A stretch of DNA of 64,000 bases. Source: Timema cristinae (taxonomy: Eukaryota; Arthropoda; Insecta; Phasmatodea; Timematidae). How positions within the stretch are numbered: the stretch's first letter is position 1; every line of letters begins with the position of its first letter. The position numbers were made by a program, and so were the translations under genes. Location of the stretch: NCBI GenBank assembly GCA_039000515.1, contig JBCFYV010000012.1, forward strand, positions 128,226,652 to 128,290,651. Reading direction: 5' to 3'. This document shows positions 24,201 through 38,900 of the stretch, one piece after another. The notes beneath the pieces are model-generated. The model searched no databases. It worked only from the letters and a program-made list of their open reading frames with translations, and was not told where the DNA came from.

Positions 24201-27200
24201 TCTGAGAATACACTGGACTCACAACAGGACCTCTGAGAATACACTGGACTCACAACAGGACCTCTGAGAATACACTGGACTCACAACAGGACCTCTGAGA
24301 ATACACTGGACTCACAACAGGACCTCTGAGAATACACTGGACTCACAACAGGACCTCTGAGAATACACTGGACTCACAACAGGACCTCTGAGTATACGTT
24401 GGACTCACAACAGGACCTCTGAGAATACACTGGACTCACAACAGGACCTCTGAGAATACACTGGACTCACAACAGGACCTCTGAGAATACACTTGAACAA
24501 TCACCGTTTTGACACCAACCGCAAGGATCTAGATAAACCACTAACAGCCGCAATAAGGACTTTGAGTCCTGCCACATCACCAGAGTGCTCTGAGCATTCC
24601 CGACAGCCACTTTCAACACCTCTTGACTGAGGCAATGGGTGACCATATCCAGACTACCCCTGTTTTAAATCTGAGATAGAGGGGAAAACTTATTATTTAA
24701 GTCTTATTGTTTTAATTATAGGCTTTGTTAGTGTTAGAGATATTTATAATTACTAACTTTTCAGCAAACTGTTTATCTATTCAAGCCTCCATTCTGTTGC
24801 TTCAATTTGGCAACATGGCCAGTTTTCAGTTACATACTTCAAATCATTCTAGAAACATGTAGTTCTATAGCCTATCTTTTTTTCTTTCTTTCTTTGTGTG
24901 TTTTCATTGTGTCTCTTGTATGATTCTGAAAATTCAACAATGTGTGGAGTGTAATATAGTGCAATAGTTTTAGAAGAGAAGTGTGTTTGTTCCTAACTAT
25001 CCTTACAGGTTGACTTCCTTCACTATCACTTCACTATCACTTTACATCACTGGACAGTGTTTTACACTGTCTTGTTATACATTTACAAGCCATTAGGCAA
25101 TAATACATTTAATTAGCTATTGTATTTTGTTTATTTCATACATTACTACTTGACTGAATGTGAAATTACATTTAACATTCAATTGATATTTCAATCTTCT
25201 TTACCATATTCACCATATTCACCATATTCACCATATTCACCATGATCAACATGTGCCAGCATAATTTAAAAATGGGACGTGGGCGGTTTAACTCACATGC
25301 ACGAAGGCTTAAAGTTGGGATCTGGAGATTCCTGACACGTCCCCCCGTTGAAACAGAAGTGTGCGCACGACGCCTTGTCCTCGCACCGTACACCTGTCCA
25401 CCCCTCTGCACACTGGCAGACGAGGTTGTCTGAGGCTCCTTGCAAGCACACTCCTCCATTCAGACAGTACCCCAAGTGGTCACACGAGTTGTTCCTACCC
25501 AGCAAGATGTCACAGAGGGCCCCGCCCCACAACGAGGGGCACCTGGCAACAAAACAACCTCGGTAACTATAGATGCATTCAATCCTGTACAATTGGACAG
25601 TTTAGCGGCAGCAGAGCTACTATCATCATCATCATCATCAACTGTTTCCAGCCTTGGCCATCACATCTCTCTCCCTCACACACTTGCCGTTATCTGCTCT
25701 TCCCTTTCTATCTTAGTCTTCTCTGGGATATTTTCCCTCCAAACTTCAACTCCATCATTCTACTATTTCCTAACCTTGAATTGATAAAAACAAAGAAAAG
25801 GGATTTTTTAAACTAATAAGGTGAAGAATCCAATGGCCCAAGGTGACATCTTCTTCCTTTCTTCTGTCTTCTAGAGTAGAAATAGGCAAACACAAATATA
25901 ATATGTCAGCATTGTTACCTTTATCAAACAAAACTATAAACTATATCCCCTCTCCTCTTGTGTTTGATAAAGGCAACAATGCCGGAATATTACTCTACTT
26001 GTGTTAAAATGTGTGTGTGACTACTTCTACTATAGAAGACAGAAGAAAGGAAGATGTCACCTTTGTGCATTGGATTCTTCCCACATCTTTCCTCTTTCCC
26101 CAGGTGGGCTTTCTTCATCAAATTTACTCTTAGTAGTTTATTTTTATCAATTTCCATCACTGTCGAACTATTTATCCATTGAAAGTTTTCCCAGGACATA
26201 GTTTGTTACCTGCAGGTGGGCTCCCCCTGAACGACCGAGCAAGTTCCTCCATTGCTGCAGAAGGCAGGATGACACTTGCGCACAGAGTTGTCCTCGCAAT
26301 CGCTAGCTGACAGACACTTGCAGCTCGTGTCGGCGCCATCACAAGTACAGTTGCACAGGTTGGTCTCGCAGCGCCGGCCGGTGTATTGAGGCAGACAGGA
26401 GCACCATAACTTCTTCGGGCCAGGCTTGCACGTGCCTTGAGAACCACAGATTATAAGACTCGGAATAAACAAAATATAGACTCTCACAACTTATAAGGAG
26501 ACAAATCAATAATGTCGCCTGTGCTTGTACTGGATGAATGAATCAGTTTATTACTATCACCTCATCACCACCTTGGATAATACAGAACATTGAGTAGTTT
26601 GAAACCTCGGTTGATCGAGACACGCCCTCCCACACTAACTGGGTGAAACACATGTGATAGTTTAGTTTCTACGAGCGAGAGAGGAAATGTCCACACATCT
26701 TGTATCCCACCTTTACACGCCCCAGTCGTTATTGGGGCGACGGATTTATTCCCCCCAAAGTAAAGTCATGCTACAGATTGTTATTGCTCCATCTTGACCA
26801 GGTCTGAGGCTGTGTTGAGGCGAGCGCTTGAACCCAGTACACCCCAAACAATCAACATGTATAGTTGACCAGTGGAAAAGAAGGGGGTGGGTCATGGGCT
26901 GCTATTACCCCTAAGTGTGGATAATAACATCGAAGGAGGAGAGCTTCAAATACAACATGGCTTTTATTATTTGATTTCTTGTTTCAGGAAGTTGTATTTT
27001 TGTTTGACAGTTCCTCGTTCATCGTCAGAGCCATGTTGTGTTTGTTTCTGTTCCTTGTGACCACGTCTCAGTATGTAAGCTGTGATAAGGATGAGGAAGG
27101 TGTACTTGCCTCCATTCTGGCAGTGGTTCTCACAGGAGTCTTGGTCACACTTCTTGCCGGTGAGCCCCGGAGGACAAACACACACTGGACCTTGAGATGT

Positions 27201-30200
27201 CAACGTGCAGGAACCCTGGAACAAACAAAGAGTAACAGGAACTTTCCTCCACTTGTGTTTTAAACGTGTTACCGACTGTTTGTATCACCACTTGTGAATT
27301 TCTATTAGCAAAATCCAAAGGTCCTACCAATTTTGCCGGTAAAGGTATGTTCACATACCTTCCAGGGTTAGTTTACCTGACACAATCGACTCGGGACTGA
27401 GGGCTTTACTTCCCCTCTGAAGAAAGTTGTGATACGGATATGAACCTATGAACATCGAGTCCTGGGGAGAGCACTTTACCCCGAGACGTTTGAGGGCACT
27501 AACAATAGTTAATAATAAGCATGAGAAATAGTTATAATGCTAAGGCATTTGCCTGGAAAGAAAATGGTAAAACCACTGTTTCAAGAATTATCCTCCAAGA
27601 AGACGCTCCAAAAAGGGTGGTGAGATGAATCCTCCACCCAGAAATGTTCCCCTCCCCCTGAACTGGAGTTATTTCCCTCCTCTGTGATATTCTTGAATAT
27701 GTATGAGTGAAACATGGCTCCGACAATCTTCCTGTGTGGAGTTTCATGTTTGGTGCTACTCTCTGTGCTGGAGGTTACATGTTTGGTGCTACTCTTGTGC
27801 TGGGAGGTTACATGTTTGGTGCTACTCTCTGGTGCTGGAGGTTACATGTTTGGCGTACTCCTGGTGCTGGAGTTACATGTTTGGTGCTACTCTCTGGTGC
27901 TGGGAGGTTACATGTTTGGTGCTACTCTCTGGTGCTGGAGGTTACACGCTGATCTGCCGGTCCTAACAGTCGTACTGGACGGAACATGAGAACATTAGCA
28001 CTAGAGTAGTACAATAGTACCTTGGAGCAGTAGTTGTCACAATCAGACTTCTCGCAGCGAGTGCCATGGTAGCCAGCTGGACAAATACATCGCTCCACAT
28101 TGCCGCTTTTGGAACAGATGCCTCCATTACGGCACAACAAAGACACGCAGTTCTCACATCTGTTGCCTGGAACATAGCAATCAACCTCATTAAATAAACT
28201 TGACAACACTGTGTGGACATGTCTGTCAAGTGCAGGGTGTGGGAAAACACACTTGGATGTGATTTTTGGGACGAGCGTGAGTGTGTATCTAATATCCGAG
28301 TTAATTGGCCATAAAATGGGCTCCAAGAGAGGGTTTGCCTTCATATCTCTCGGGTTTTATAGTAATTCTTTCCCGTAAGCGTCTTAATTCACAATCCATG
28401 TCAGACGTTGATTTAAGAAATATGAGCCACATTGAAAATTAAAAATACTCATAGGGCCATATTTCAGAAAATTCATTATTATTATTATGATCTTAAGTAA
28501 AAAAAAAAAAAATTGATTCTAAAAAATATATTTTACACACACACACACAAATTAACTGTTAAAATTTAATATATATTTTTCCAGAAGTTAAAAACTTTTT
28601 TTGCATATGTGTTTTGTTTTAAATCTGGTAAAGAAGTCACTTCCGTGACGGCAAAGTGTGTCCATGTGCCGTGATTTTCGACTTTTTTTGCTTTTCATGA
28701 ATGTTCGCACAATTATGTGCTTCTAAATTCATTGTAAACATTTTGTTTGCAAATTTAATAATAATTTTTTGGAATTGGGATCTACGGTAAGTCAGAAGTA
28801 GAAGATTTAGTTAATCAACTTTATTTGCTAGATTCCGCCAAATAATGAGCACTTTCCAAATTAACTAGTTCTAAATGTGACTTTGTTTACTACACATGTA
28901 TAAAGTGGACAAACATGCTAAACAAGATAGGTTAACTAAACATATCGAGCTTCCTCCCAATCTTGTATCAATGATCCAACAGACCTGTGAATCCCGGCAA
29001 ACAATGGCACTGCGCTATGGTAGGTCTAGGCATGAAGCAGGTACCATTGTTGAGACAATGTCCCTCACAGAGACGCACTGGAGTCTCACAGCGCTCACCA
29101 GTCCAGTTAGGGGGACAGTTACACTGGTCGGAACAAACACAACATCTAATGTCATTCAAACAGAACAAGCTCAAAGAATATCAGTCCCTGCTTACCACAA
29201 CTCAGTTAAATTAATCTTGTCATAGCTAGAAAGATATACCGTACTTTTAGTTGTTTTTTAAACAAATATTCTTTTTATTTTATTTTATTTTATTTTAAAA
29301 TGTTGATTAATATAGCATTGGTATTTACATAGATAAGTTTTAATATTACATATTTATTGAACTCAAACTCGACAATCAAATGTTATCAATCGCCAAACTA
29401 CTTGTTGGTAATATACTCGCGAGGTTAGGTCAACCTTTATCGGAGGGGCTGATGACTCAGACGTTCTTGGAGAGAGTTGGTCAGCGTAGCACATGCCCTT
29501 GTTCTGGCAGTAATGAGAGCAGCGATAGTGCTGACATCTGTCCCCGTCATAAAGAGACGGGCAGATACAAATGGGGCCCTCTGTAGAGATGTGGCAGGTG
29601 CCTAGGTTGCAGTTCAACTCACAGGTTTTAAACTTTATGCCGCCCTCCTTGCATACTACCTGCAGAGCACAAACAAATGTCATTGGTTACACTGATCCCA
29701 GGGAGATCGGTTTGTGGTTGAGAATATGAGCGGTGTCCATTCCATAGTCTGGCCGGACATGACTAGACACGGATAGCGCTGGAATAATCAGTCCTGTAAA
29801 GACACGGGTAGAACTAATGAAGCCTCTGTGGTGTGGGGGCCCGGATGAACTAGACACGCGATTAGCGCCTTGTAATAATAACCGTCCTGTAAGAACCACT
29901 TATGGTAGGAACTAAGAGCAATGATGTTGTGTCCCGGTCAGAACTAAGACACGGGTTCCTGTTAATAAAAGCCTAAACTTTGATAGCTGTAGATGTGTGT
30001 GGGGCCCGGACATGAACTAAGACACGCCGGATTAGCGCCTGGTGTAATAAATAAACCAGTCCTGTAAAGAACCATCTCAGTGAGTAGGAACTAATGAAGC
30101 CATAATTATCACGGCTTAAACTCGCTTATCTTCAGTTCGCACTTCTGGATGAAGGTTTGAGTTTTAAATGTCAATACTGAAAAATAATAAAAATAAATAT

Positions 30201-32869
30201 ATGAAAATGAAAAGCTTGGAGCTCTCTTATTTGTTAACAACTAAGGGTCAATTGCCCCTTTTTTTAATATAAAAATGTTTAAGGGTGCGCAAAGTCTACT
30301 TTTAAATTAAAAACAAAGTAAAATCAGATAATTTGAAATATTCCTGAAGCTGAATTGAAGTCACATTATTTAAAATAAAAATTAATTTCAGAATAAAATA
30401 TAATGTGGCATAACTTTATAACTTTAGGTATTAAATCTAATCTACAAAATGTTAAATTGAAATGTGACTAAGATTTTCAGTTGTCTATCACAACATGTAA
30501 TTTAATCATTTTAGATGTTTGTAATGTGAATCTTAATTGGTGACATAAATAGCAACACATAATGACAAAGATTGAGCTGAAATGTGTATTTTAGCTCTAA
30601 TTATTTTCATTGTCCAAGATTTGTTGCTGTCGAATCCAGAACTTGTTTAAAATCGAAATTGACAATGACGAATATTTGAAGCAAAGTCAAGTTTATGAAG
30701 CTTTGCGAGCTCGTAGATTTACTTGCAATTAAAAGAAGTTGGGTTGTTATCTTGTTCTACCTACTTTCACAATATGGGCAAGTTACGCCAAGAATTGAAT
30801 ACATTTCTCTCAAAGGTGGTCGATTAATGTCCGAGACACATTTTGCTTTCATTTTAGACAGAAATTCTGGCAAACAAGAACTTATTTTTAATATTTCTGA
30901 AACTTTAGTCTGAGAAAATAGATTTTTTCTTCAAGAGGCAGCCATTACCTCTTTGTCCAGTGACAGCAGTGTAAAGTGTGAACTTTGTTTTCGTCCATAC
31001 AACAAAAATTGTCACTGAGCGTACCTGTGAGGTTGTGTTGTTAGAAAGTGTCTTGACCAGTCCGTCAGGACAAAGACAGCTCCGTCCAACCGTCCCTGGT
31101 GCTAAAAGACACAGTGCAGTGTCATGACACGGGGACTCCAGACAGGGGTTGTCCACTGGAACAACACGGACAAGGGTCATGTTGAACATTTGCAACACAT
31201 GCAGAGTCGTAGCCTGCAAATCTTGACTTGACATCACTAACTAAAATATATTTTTCTGCACTGTATTCATCTTATGTATAAATTATGTTGAGGTTGAAAC
31301 ATGAGTAAGTAATGTTTAAACTCTAAAACAAATTTGCCCAATCCCTGTAGTTATCTGTAAGATGTCATGGTTTCCTACTTACGGTCCTTATGCTGTTTGT
31401 TCTCCTGAACTATGGGGAAATGTCCGAAGCTCTGTTAAGTCCTTGGACTAGGTACGTGATGTTCCCAACCCCAAACTTGTTCAGTTTCAAGATGTTGTTA
31501 GTTTGTAACGTACTAACGTACAGACTGTCTTCAAACACCTCCACTTTGTACGGCTTCTCTTCTGGAGGACACAACAGGGAATATTACACTCTTCTGGAGG
31601 AACACAACAGGGAATATTACATTCTTCAGAAAACAGGGAATATTTGTTTACTGAAAACAAATCCCCGAATATTATCTATTTTCTTTCTAAACCATACTGG
31701 GATATTACAATATGTCGATAGATACAGGAATATTATACAATGTTCGAGGATACAAAGTAATATTAACATGTTCTAACACTTAACAGAGCTATTTGACACT
31801 CCTTATCTTGTTGACAGTTGGATGTGTAGTGGTTTACTGCAATACAAAATTTGTTTTACAGTATTTTTTGCTTATCCCTCCTATTTCCTATATTGTTTAA
31901 CATACAATTGTATAGCTTTTTGTTAGTAGTAATTTACATTTACGTGCAAGGTGTTTTGGCGAACGGAGTCTGTAGTCAGAGCACATCTGGTACCCTCTTA
32001 TGTACTATTTCTAATTTTGGAGTAGTGACATACTAAGTACTTTATTCTTATCTAACTGTTGGTGGAAGAAAGAGAGGAGGGTGATATTGTGGTGGAAAAT
32101 ACAAAGTAACGAAACGAGACCCATGTACAGTCAACAAACAGATGAAGGTTTATGCTCCACACATATACGCAGGTACCTGTTGAAGAATGGCAAGAATTAC
32201 AGAGAGCTCTTGCCCAATCTCTTCCATCTCAACGTTCAACTTCATTCCGAGTCTTGAGGAGTGCTTTGCCTCCTCTTCAATCAAATTTTGTCCTCTTCTG
32301 TGGAGAAATCTTGGACCATTTTCAATACCAGCCCAATAAAACTTCATGGCTTGAACCAACCAACCGAACGGCTGTCACCACTAACCATGATAATGCCAAT
32401 ATTTGCAGATAGAGGGTGTCATGTGCTCAGCATAAAAAAAACTTAGTTAATCTCAGTTTTCCAGAATGGGCCCGCTACCTACTTATTCAAGTAGCTCCTC
32501 AACTGTCCTCATGAAGCTGAGTCGGTCCGGTTCCGGACCAACTGCATCACAGAAAAGTTCTGGAAGCACCAGGGATTGAAAGTCGGGAAACACTAGACCA
32601 CAGAGAGTGGCTCCAGCCCAATAAACACTAAACACAGTTACAACTCTATTAAAACACACGTTTGCTCTGCGGTGTATCTGCAACTAGGATGTTCCAGGAG
32701 CAGGATGAGCTCAGACGCTGCACGAGTCACCAGTTGAAGAAACTGGTTACATAACAAACTATGAATAGCAGCCCAGTTACCGGGCGCTAACCCTTGACGC
32801 ACCAAGGGAACCCTAACTTTACAGTGCTATTCATATGATAATTAAAAACTAATTTATAATGTGTGTACA

Positions 32870-32902
<33 letters not shown>

Positions 32903-35900
32903 GTAAAACTGCTTTGGGGGCAAATTTGCACTTAAGATCAGTTAAAATGTTGAAATCTGAAATCCTGACCAAGATGTAAAGATGTGAAAGAGAGGAATAT
33001 TTCTAGTTATATTATTTGCACTCGTTAATATTACCTGGACTTTATTTCAAACAATGCTACATAGTTTAAACTTCCCTGAAGACTCACTCTCAATGCTACA
33101 TAGTTTGAACTTCCCTTAAGACTCACTCTCAATTCTAGATAGTTTGAACGTTCCCTGAAGACTCACTCTCAATTCTACATAGTTTGAACTTCCCTGAAGA
33201 CTCACTCTCAATGCTACATAGTTTGAACTTCCCTGAAGACTCACTCTCAATGCTACATAGTTTGAACTTTCCTTAAGACTCACTCTCAATGCTACATAGT
33301 TTGAACGTTGCTTGAAGAATCAATCTCAATGCTACATAGTTTAAACGTTGCTTGAAGAATCACTCTCAATGCTACATAGTTTAAACGTTGCTTAAAGACT
33401 CACTCTCAATGCTACATAGTTTGAACTTCCCTTAAGACTCACTCTCAATTCTAGATAGTTTGAACATTCCCTGAAGACTCACTCTCAATTCTACATAGTT
33501 TGAACTTCCCTGAAGACTCACTCTCAATGCTACATAGTTTGAACTTCCCTGAAGACTCACTCTCAATGCTACATAGTTTGAACGTTGCTTGAAGAATCAC
33601 TCTCAATGCTACATAGTTTAAACGTTGCTTAAAGACTCACTCTCAATGCTACATAGTTTGAACGTTGCCTGAAGACTCACTCTCAATGCTACATAGTTTG
33701 AATGTTGCCTGAAGACACTCTCAATGCTACATAGTTTAAACTTTCCCTTAAGACTCACTCTCAATGCTACATAGTTTGAACGTTCCCTGAAGACTCACTC
33801 TCAATGCTGCATAGTTTGAACGTTGCCTGAAGACTCACTCTCAATGCTACATAGTTTGAACGTTCCCTGAAGACTCACTCTCAATTCTAGATAGTTTGAA
33901 CGTTCCCTGAAGACTCCCTCTCAATTCTACATAGTTTGAATGTTGCCTGAAGACTCACTCTCAATGCTACATAGTTTGAACGTTGCCTGAAGACTCACTT
34001 TCAATGCTACATAGTTTGAACGTTGCCTGAAGACTCACTCTCAATGCTACATAGTTTAAACTTTCCCTTAAGACTCACTCTCAATGCTACATAGTTTGAA
34101 CGTTCCCTGAAGACTCATTCTCAATTCTAGATAGTTTGAACGTTCCCTGAAGACTCACTCTCAATGCTACATAGTTTGAACGTTGCCTGAAGACTCACTC
34201 TCAATGCTACATAGTTTGAACGTTTCCTGAAGACTCACTCTCAATGTTACAAAGTTTGAACGTTCCCTGAAGACTCACTCTCAATTCTACATAGGTTGAA
34301 TGCTGTATGAAGACTTACCTGCAGGGAACCTCTTGACTATAATTCTGTCTCGGCCGTTCAGGTCGACGCTCTCAATGGTGTGACTCTTGGGGTCAGTCCA
34401 GTATAGTCTCCGAGCGGGGTAGTCTATCGCCAGTCCTGTCGGCCATGGTACCATGGTGTCAAAAGGGCTCGACGGTTACTGCCGTCCATGGAGGATACTT
34501 CGATACGAGGGTTGAGACCCCAGTCAGACCAGAACATAAGCCTTCAAACATCAATAGCCAAACTTAGATATTTCTAGAGTAGAATTAATCATTTAAATCA
34601 ATTATTTGTCTTTAGGTAGGTGTAAGCAAAGTCTCTATTTTAATACAAAGTGAACTTGAATCCATAGTATGATATTTTCTTGAAGATGAGATGAGGTTTA
34701 TAATGATTTTTGCTATTTGTTCTAGGCTTGAAAATATATTATATTGTATTATACAATGTTATGCATTAAATTAACTTGAAAAACGTTTTATTGAATATAT
34801 GTTTGTAATATTTCATTTTATTCTGATGCATCAAGTTATTATCACAACTTACAATTCAATTACTTCAAATTTATTCACATGAATATTAATTAGTAATGCA
34901 TATAACCGTTCAGAATGCTAATTGAACATAAATTGGATATTTTAGTTTTGCAAAACATTATTTTGAGGATAAAATAATATAATTGTGTTGTATTTATTAT
35001 TTTAATATTAATGTAGTTATTGTTTACTTAGCTAGATATATCTTCTTGTATTAATTCATTATTATTTTAAATAATTAAGATATTTTCGCCTTTTTTACCT
35101 TTATAAAATTAATGTATGTTTGTTAGGTTGGTACATTTGCTTTATTGTGTTTTTCCTCCAGTTTGCTAAGTGACAGGTCTCTGAATAGACGTGTTCCCCC
35201 GCTGCGGCTCACTACCCCTAATTTAGCCTCAATAAAAATATTTTAATATCCCCCCTCTCTGACTGAACTCAATATTTCCGTGTGACGCAAGGAAAGCACT
35301 TTCAAACCAAGGTCTTCCTCTCTGGGCACACGGCAACGCTCCGGTTTTACCTGGACTGGGGATCCACCACGATGTCGTGAGGTTGGTCCAAGTGATCGTC
35401 CACCAGGGTGCTCTTCATTTGGCCGTCCAGTGTTGCTACCATGACAACATCCATTCCCGCATCCACCCAGTAGAGTCGTTTGCCCACCCAGTCCACCGCG
35501 AGTCCTCGGGGGTCCTCCAGACCCGACAACTGCACAACACGACAATGGAGTGAATGAGGGCGTAGTCCACTGAACTGAAACGCTGATATCCTGCGCCCCC
35601 CTTCCCACCCCACAGATATAAGTGAGAGGAGAGAAGACTATCACAGCTTCTCCGCGGAAGGGAACTATAGGAGGGTTTGAAAATACGAGAGAGAGAGAGA
35701 GAGGAAAAAATTAGGTTTGGGTCTGGATATTCTGCACTCACCAGTGTCCTCGTACTGTCCTTGTCCTTGCGCTACCAGTGTCCTCTGTCTTGCACTCACC
35801 TGTCCTACGTCTCTGTCCTTGCGTCACCAGTGTCCTCGTACTGTCCTCTGTCCTTGCGCTCACCGTGTCCTCGTACTGTCCTCTGTCCTTGCACTCACCA

Positions 35901-38900
35901 GTGTCCTCGTACTGTCCTCTGTCCTTGCACTCACAGTGTCTCATTGTCCTCTCGTTGTATTCTCCTCGGGTCGCAGTTGTGTCGATCTCAGAGAGACGCG
36001 AGCGTTGTATCCTCTTGTTCTGGCGATCTGACCAGAACACCACGGGCTCCCTCAGGTCCCACAGCATGTCGATGCTCTCTACCTTGTACCCCGGTGGGGT
36101 GGGCTGCTTGTTTAGGAGTTGATTAGGTGAGTTCTCCCCGGCCTTGTATGGGTTCAGCACCCTCAGCTCGGCATCACCCGCAACCATCAGGTGGGCTGGC
36201 TTCCCTGGTGAAATTCATTAAAGACAATCAGAACGAGAGGCCCCGTCCTAGTGGACACATTGCGGCAAATACCTAAATATGTATTCAATTAAATCAATTA
36301 CCTTACCAACTTGTATGGAACTGGTATGGAAGGCTGGCGTAGCACAAATAGTTTAGTTAAGACTATCAAGTACATCTATTACAAAAGTGTGCTATGTACA
36401 TCTTAAAACATATTGCTCTAACTTATTTCTCTGATGGTAGCGATCAGAAACAAATGATGAGTAGTTTACTCACCGACAGCCGTGCAGGACTTGTTCTTTG
36501 ACCAGCCCCCGAGCATCGTGAAACCAGGCGCACATTGGCAGGAGAAATTCCCGCCCTTTTTCTCAACACAGATCTGGGAGCAGTCCCCAAACATGCAAGG
36601 GGATGCGACGCAGCCCTCTTCATCAGAGTTGTCCCCACAGTCATTGAAAGAGTCGCAACGAAGAGTTGCGTTGATGCAATAACCGTTGTTGCAGCGGAAC
36701 TGATTGTGGCTGCAATGATCTTTCATCTGACCTAAGTTTGTAAAATAATACAATAAGGTACAAACAGGAGAATGGAGAAGGTTACATAAGAAAGGCCCTC
36801 ATGGCTTAGATGCATCCCCAACCCTGGTGAGATCATGTGATGTGTACACAACATTTTAGTTGGGAAACCTGAAGATACAATATGTCGATGTGAGGATAGT
36901 ATAAGAATGTATTTGAAGGAGGTTGCATGTCAAGTTAGGGTTGAATAGAGAGCTTACGTTCTGGTGGCCTTGAACTCTCCAGTTCCTTAAGACCAGAGAG
37001 TTAGTTGTGTCAGGTGAGGGTTGAATGGAGAGCTTACATTTGGTGGCTTGAGTTCAAGTTCCTTAAGACCAGAGAGTTAGTTGTGTCAGGTGAGGGTTGA
37101 ATGGAGAGCTTACATTCTGGTGGCCTTGAGCTCTCAAGTTCCTTAAGACCAGAGAGTTAGTTGTGTCAGGTGAGGGTTGAATGGAGAGCTTACATTCTGG
37201 TGGCCTTGAGCTCTCAAGTTCCTTAAGACCAGAGAGTTAGTTGTGTCAGGTGAGGGTTGAATGGAGAGCTTACGTTCTGGTGACCTTAAACTCTCCAGGT
37301 AGAGAGATAGTAAGTTCCAGCCATTGGAGATAATATAATCACTTCTTTTCCATTATATTTGAGTATCATTTTTGTGAATTAGTATTAAAAAGTCAAAAAA
37401 CATACATATAATAGGGATGGAACCTCGTATCCTTATCCCGTGAATCCTTAATGATATGTGAGATTCAAGATTCGAGAACATTTCAGATTCAAGATTCAAA
37501 TAGTAGATTATTATTTATTTTTAAATTTTCCTAGTGAAATTTGTTATAAAGATCTAATAATGCTTATTGGTGGTTCAGAACAATTTATAACTATGGAATT
37601 AACTCAACAACCAGGCCCCAGACCAGTAATTTAACAATTAACAGAATGCATGAATGTTATAATGAATGAATGATAAGAAAGCATGTTAACATTTAGTTAC
37701 TATTTCTATTTATTTGTGTGTGTGTAAATAGACACAAATATAGGTAAAGTATCTCACAGGCTTGTGGATCTTCGTCTGAGCCGTCTCCACAGTGGTCGTG
37801 TCCGTCACACACGTTCATGGCAGAAATACACTTGTGGTTGTGACACCTGTAAAAAGAGTTGGCACACTGGGCTAGAACAACTTCTACCCCTGTGATCAAG
37901 TTATTAGCAACCAGCTAGTCATGTAACAAGCTCATGGTCCACATATTGTTACAACTTGAAAACAATAACACAGAAAGAGCTACTAGTACCAATAAATACG
38001 GTCACTGCTTCTTACTAGCCATCAATGTTACACATTTATACTAATCACGCTCATGTGTTAGGAATGAGGAACAATACATTAAGAAGAAGTGCACCCGCAT
38101 TTGTTTGGAAAACAATTAAAGAAAAATCAACCTAAGTATACACGCCTGGGATTGAAACCCTGCTCATCGACAGTCCAGAGAGGTCTGCTCATTGCAGCCA
38201 CAAAGCTGGTGATAGCTTAATAAAGTGATACACTGTAGAAACAACCCCAGTACTTGCCTGTGTCTGTAGAAACAACCCCAGTACTTGCCTGTGTCTGTAG
38301 AAACAACCCCAGTACTTGCCTGTTGTCTGTAGAAACAACCCCAGTACTTGCCTGTGTCTGTCTGTAGAAACAACCCCAGTACTTGCCTGTGTCTGTCTGT
38401 AGAAACAACCCCAGTACTTGCCTGTGTCTGTCTGTAGAAACAACCCCAGTACTTGCCTGTGTCTGTCTGTAGAAACAACCCAGTACTTGCCTGTGTCTGT
38501 CTGCAGAAACAACCCCAGTACTTGCCTGTGTCTGTCTGTAGAAACAACCCCAGTACTTGCCTGTGTCTGTCTGCAGAAACAACCCCAGTACTTGCCTGTG
38601 TCTGTCTGTAGAAACAACCCCAGTACTTGCCTGTGTCTGTCTGTAGAAACAACCCCAGTACTTGCCTGTGTCTGTCTGTAGAAACAACCCCAGTACTTGC
38701 TGTGTCTGTCTGTAGAAACAACCCCAGTACTTGCCTGTGTCTGTCTGTAGAAACAACCCCAGTACTTGCCTGTGTCTGTCTGTAGAAACAACCCCAGTAC
38801 TTGCCTGTGTCTGTCTGTAGAAACAACCCCAGTACTCGTGCTCTGTAGAACAACCATGTACTGCCTGTGTCTGTCTGTAGAAACAACCCAGTACTTGCCT

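Noticed and set aside
25361..25816. Plus-strand ORF of 151 codons opposite LRP1 exon 27
   Set aside because: Antisense shadow of a Cys-rich exon, with no recognisable domain.
32150..32690. Two minus-strand ORFs of 66-69 codons in intron 19
   Set aside because: They share a short repeated word but have no recognisable domain, splice sites or phase fit to LRP1.
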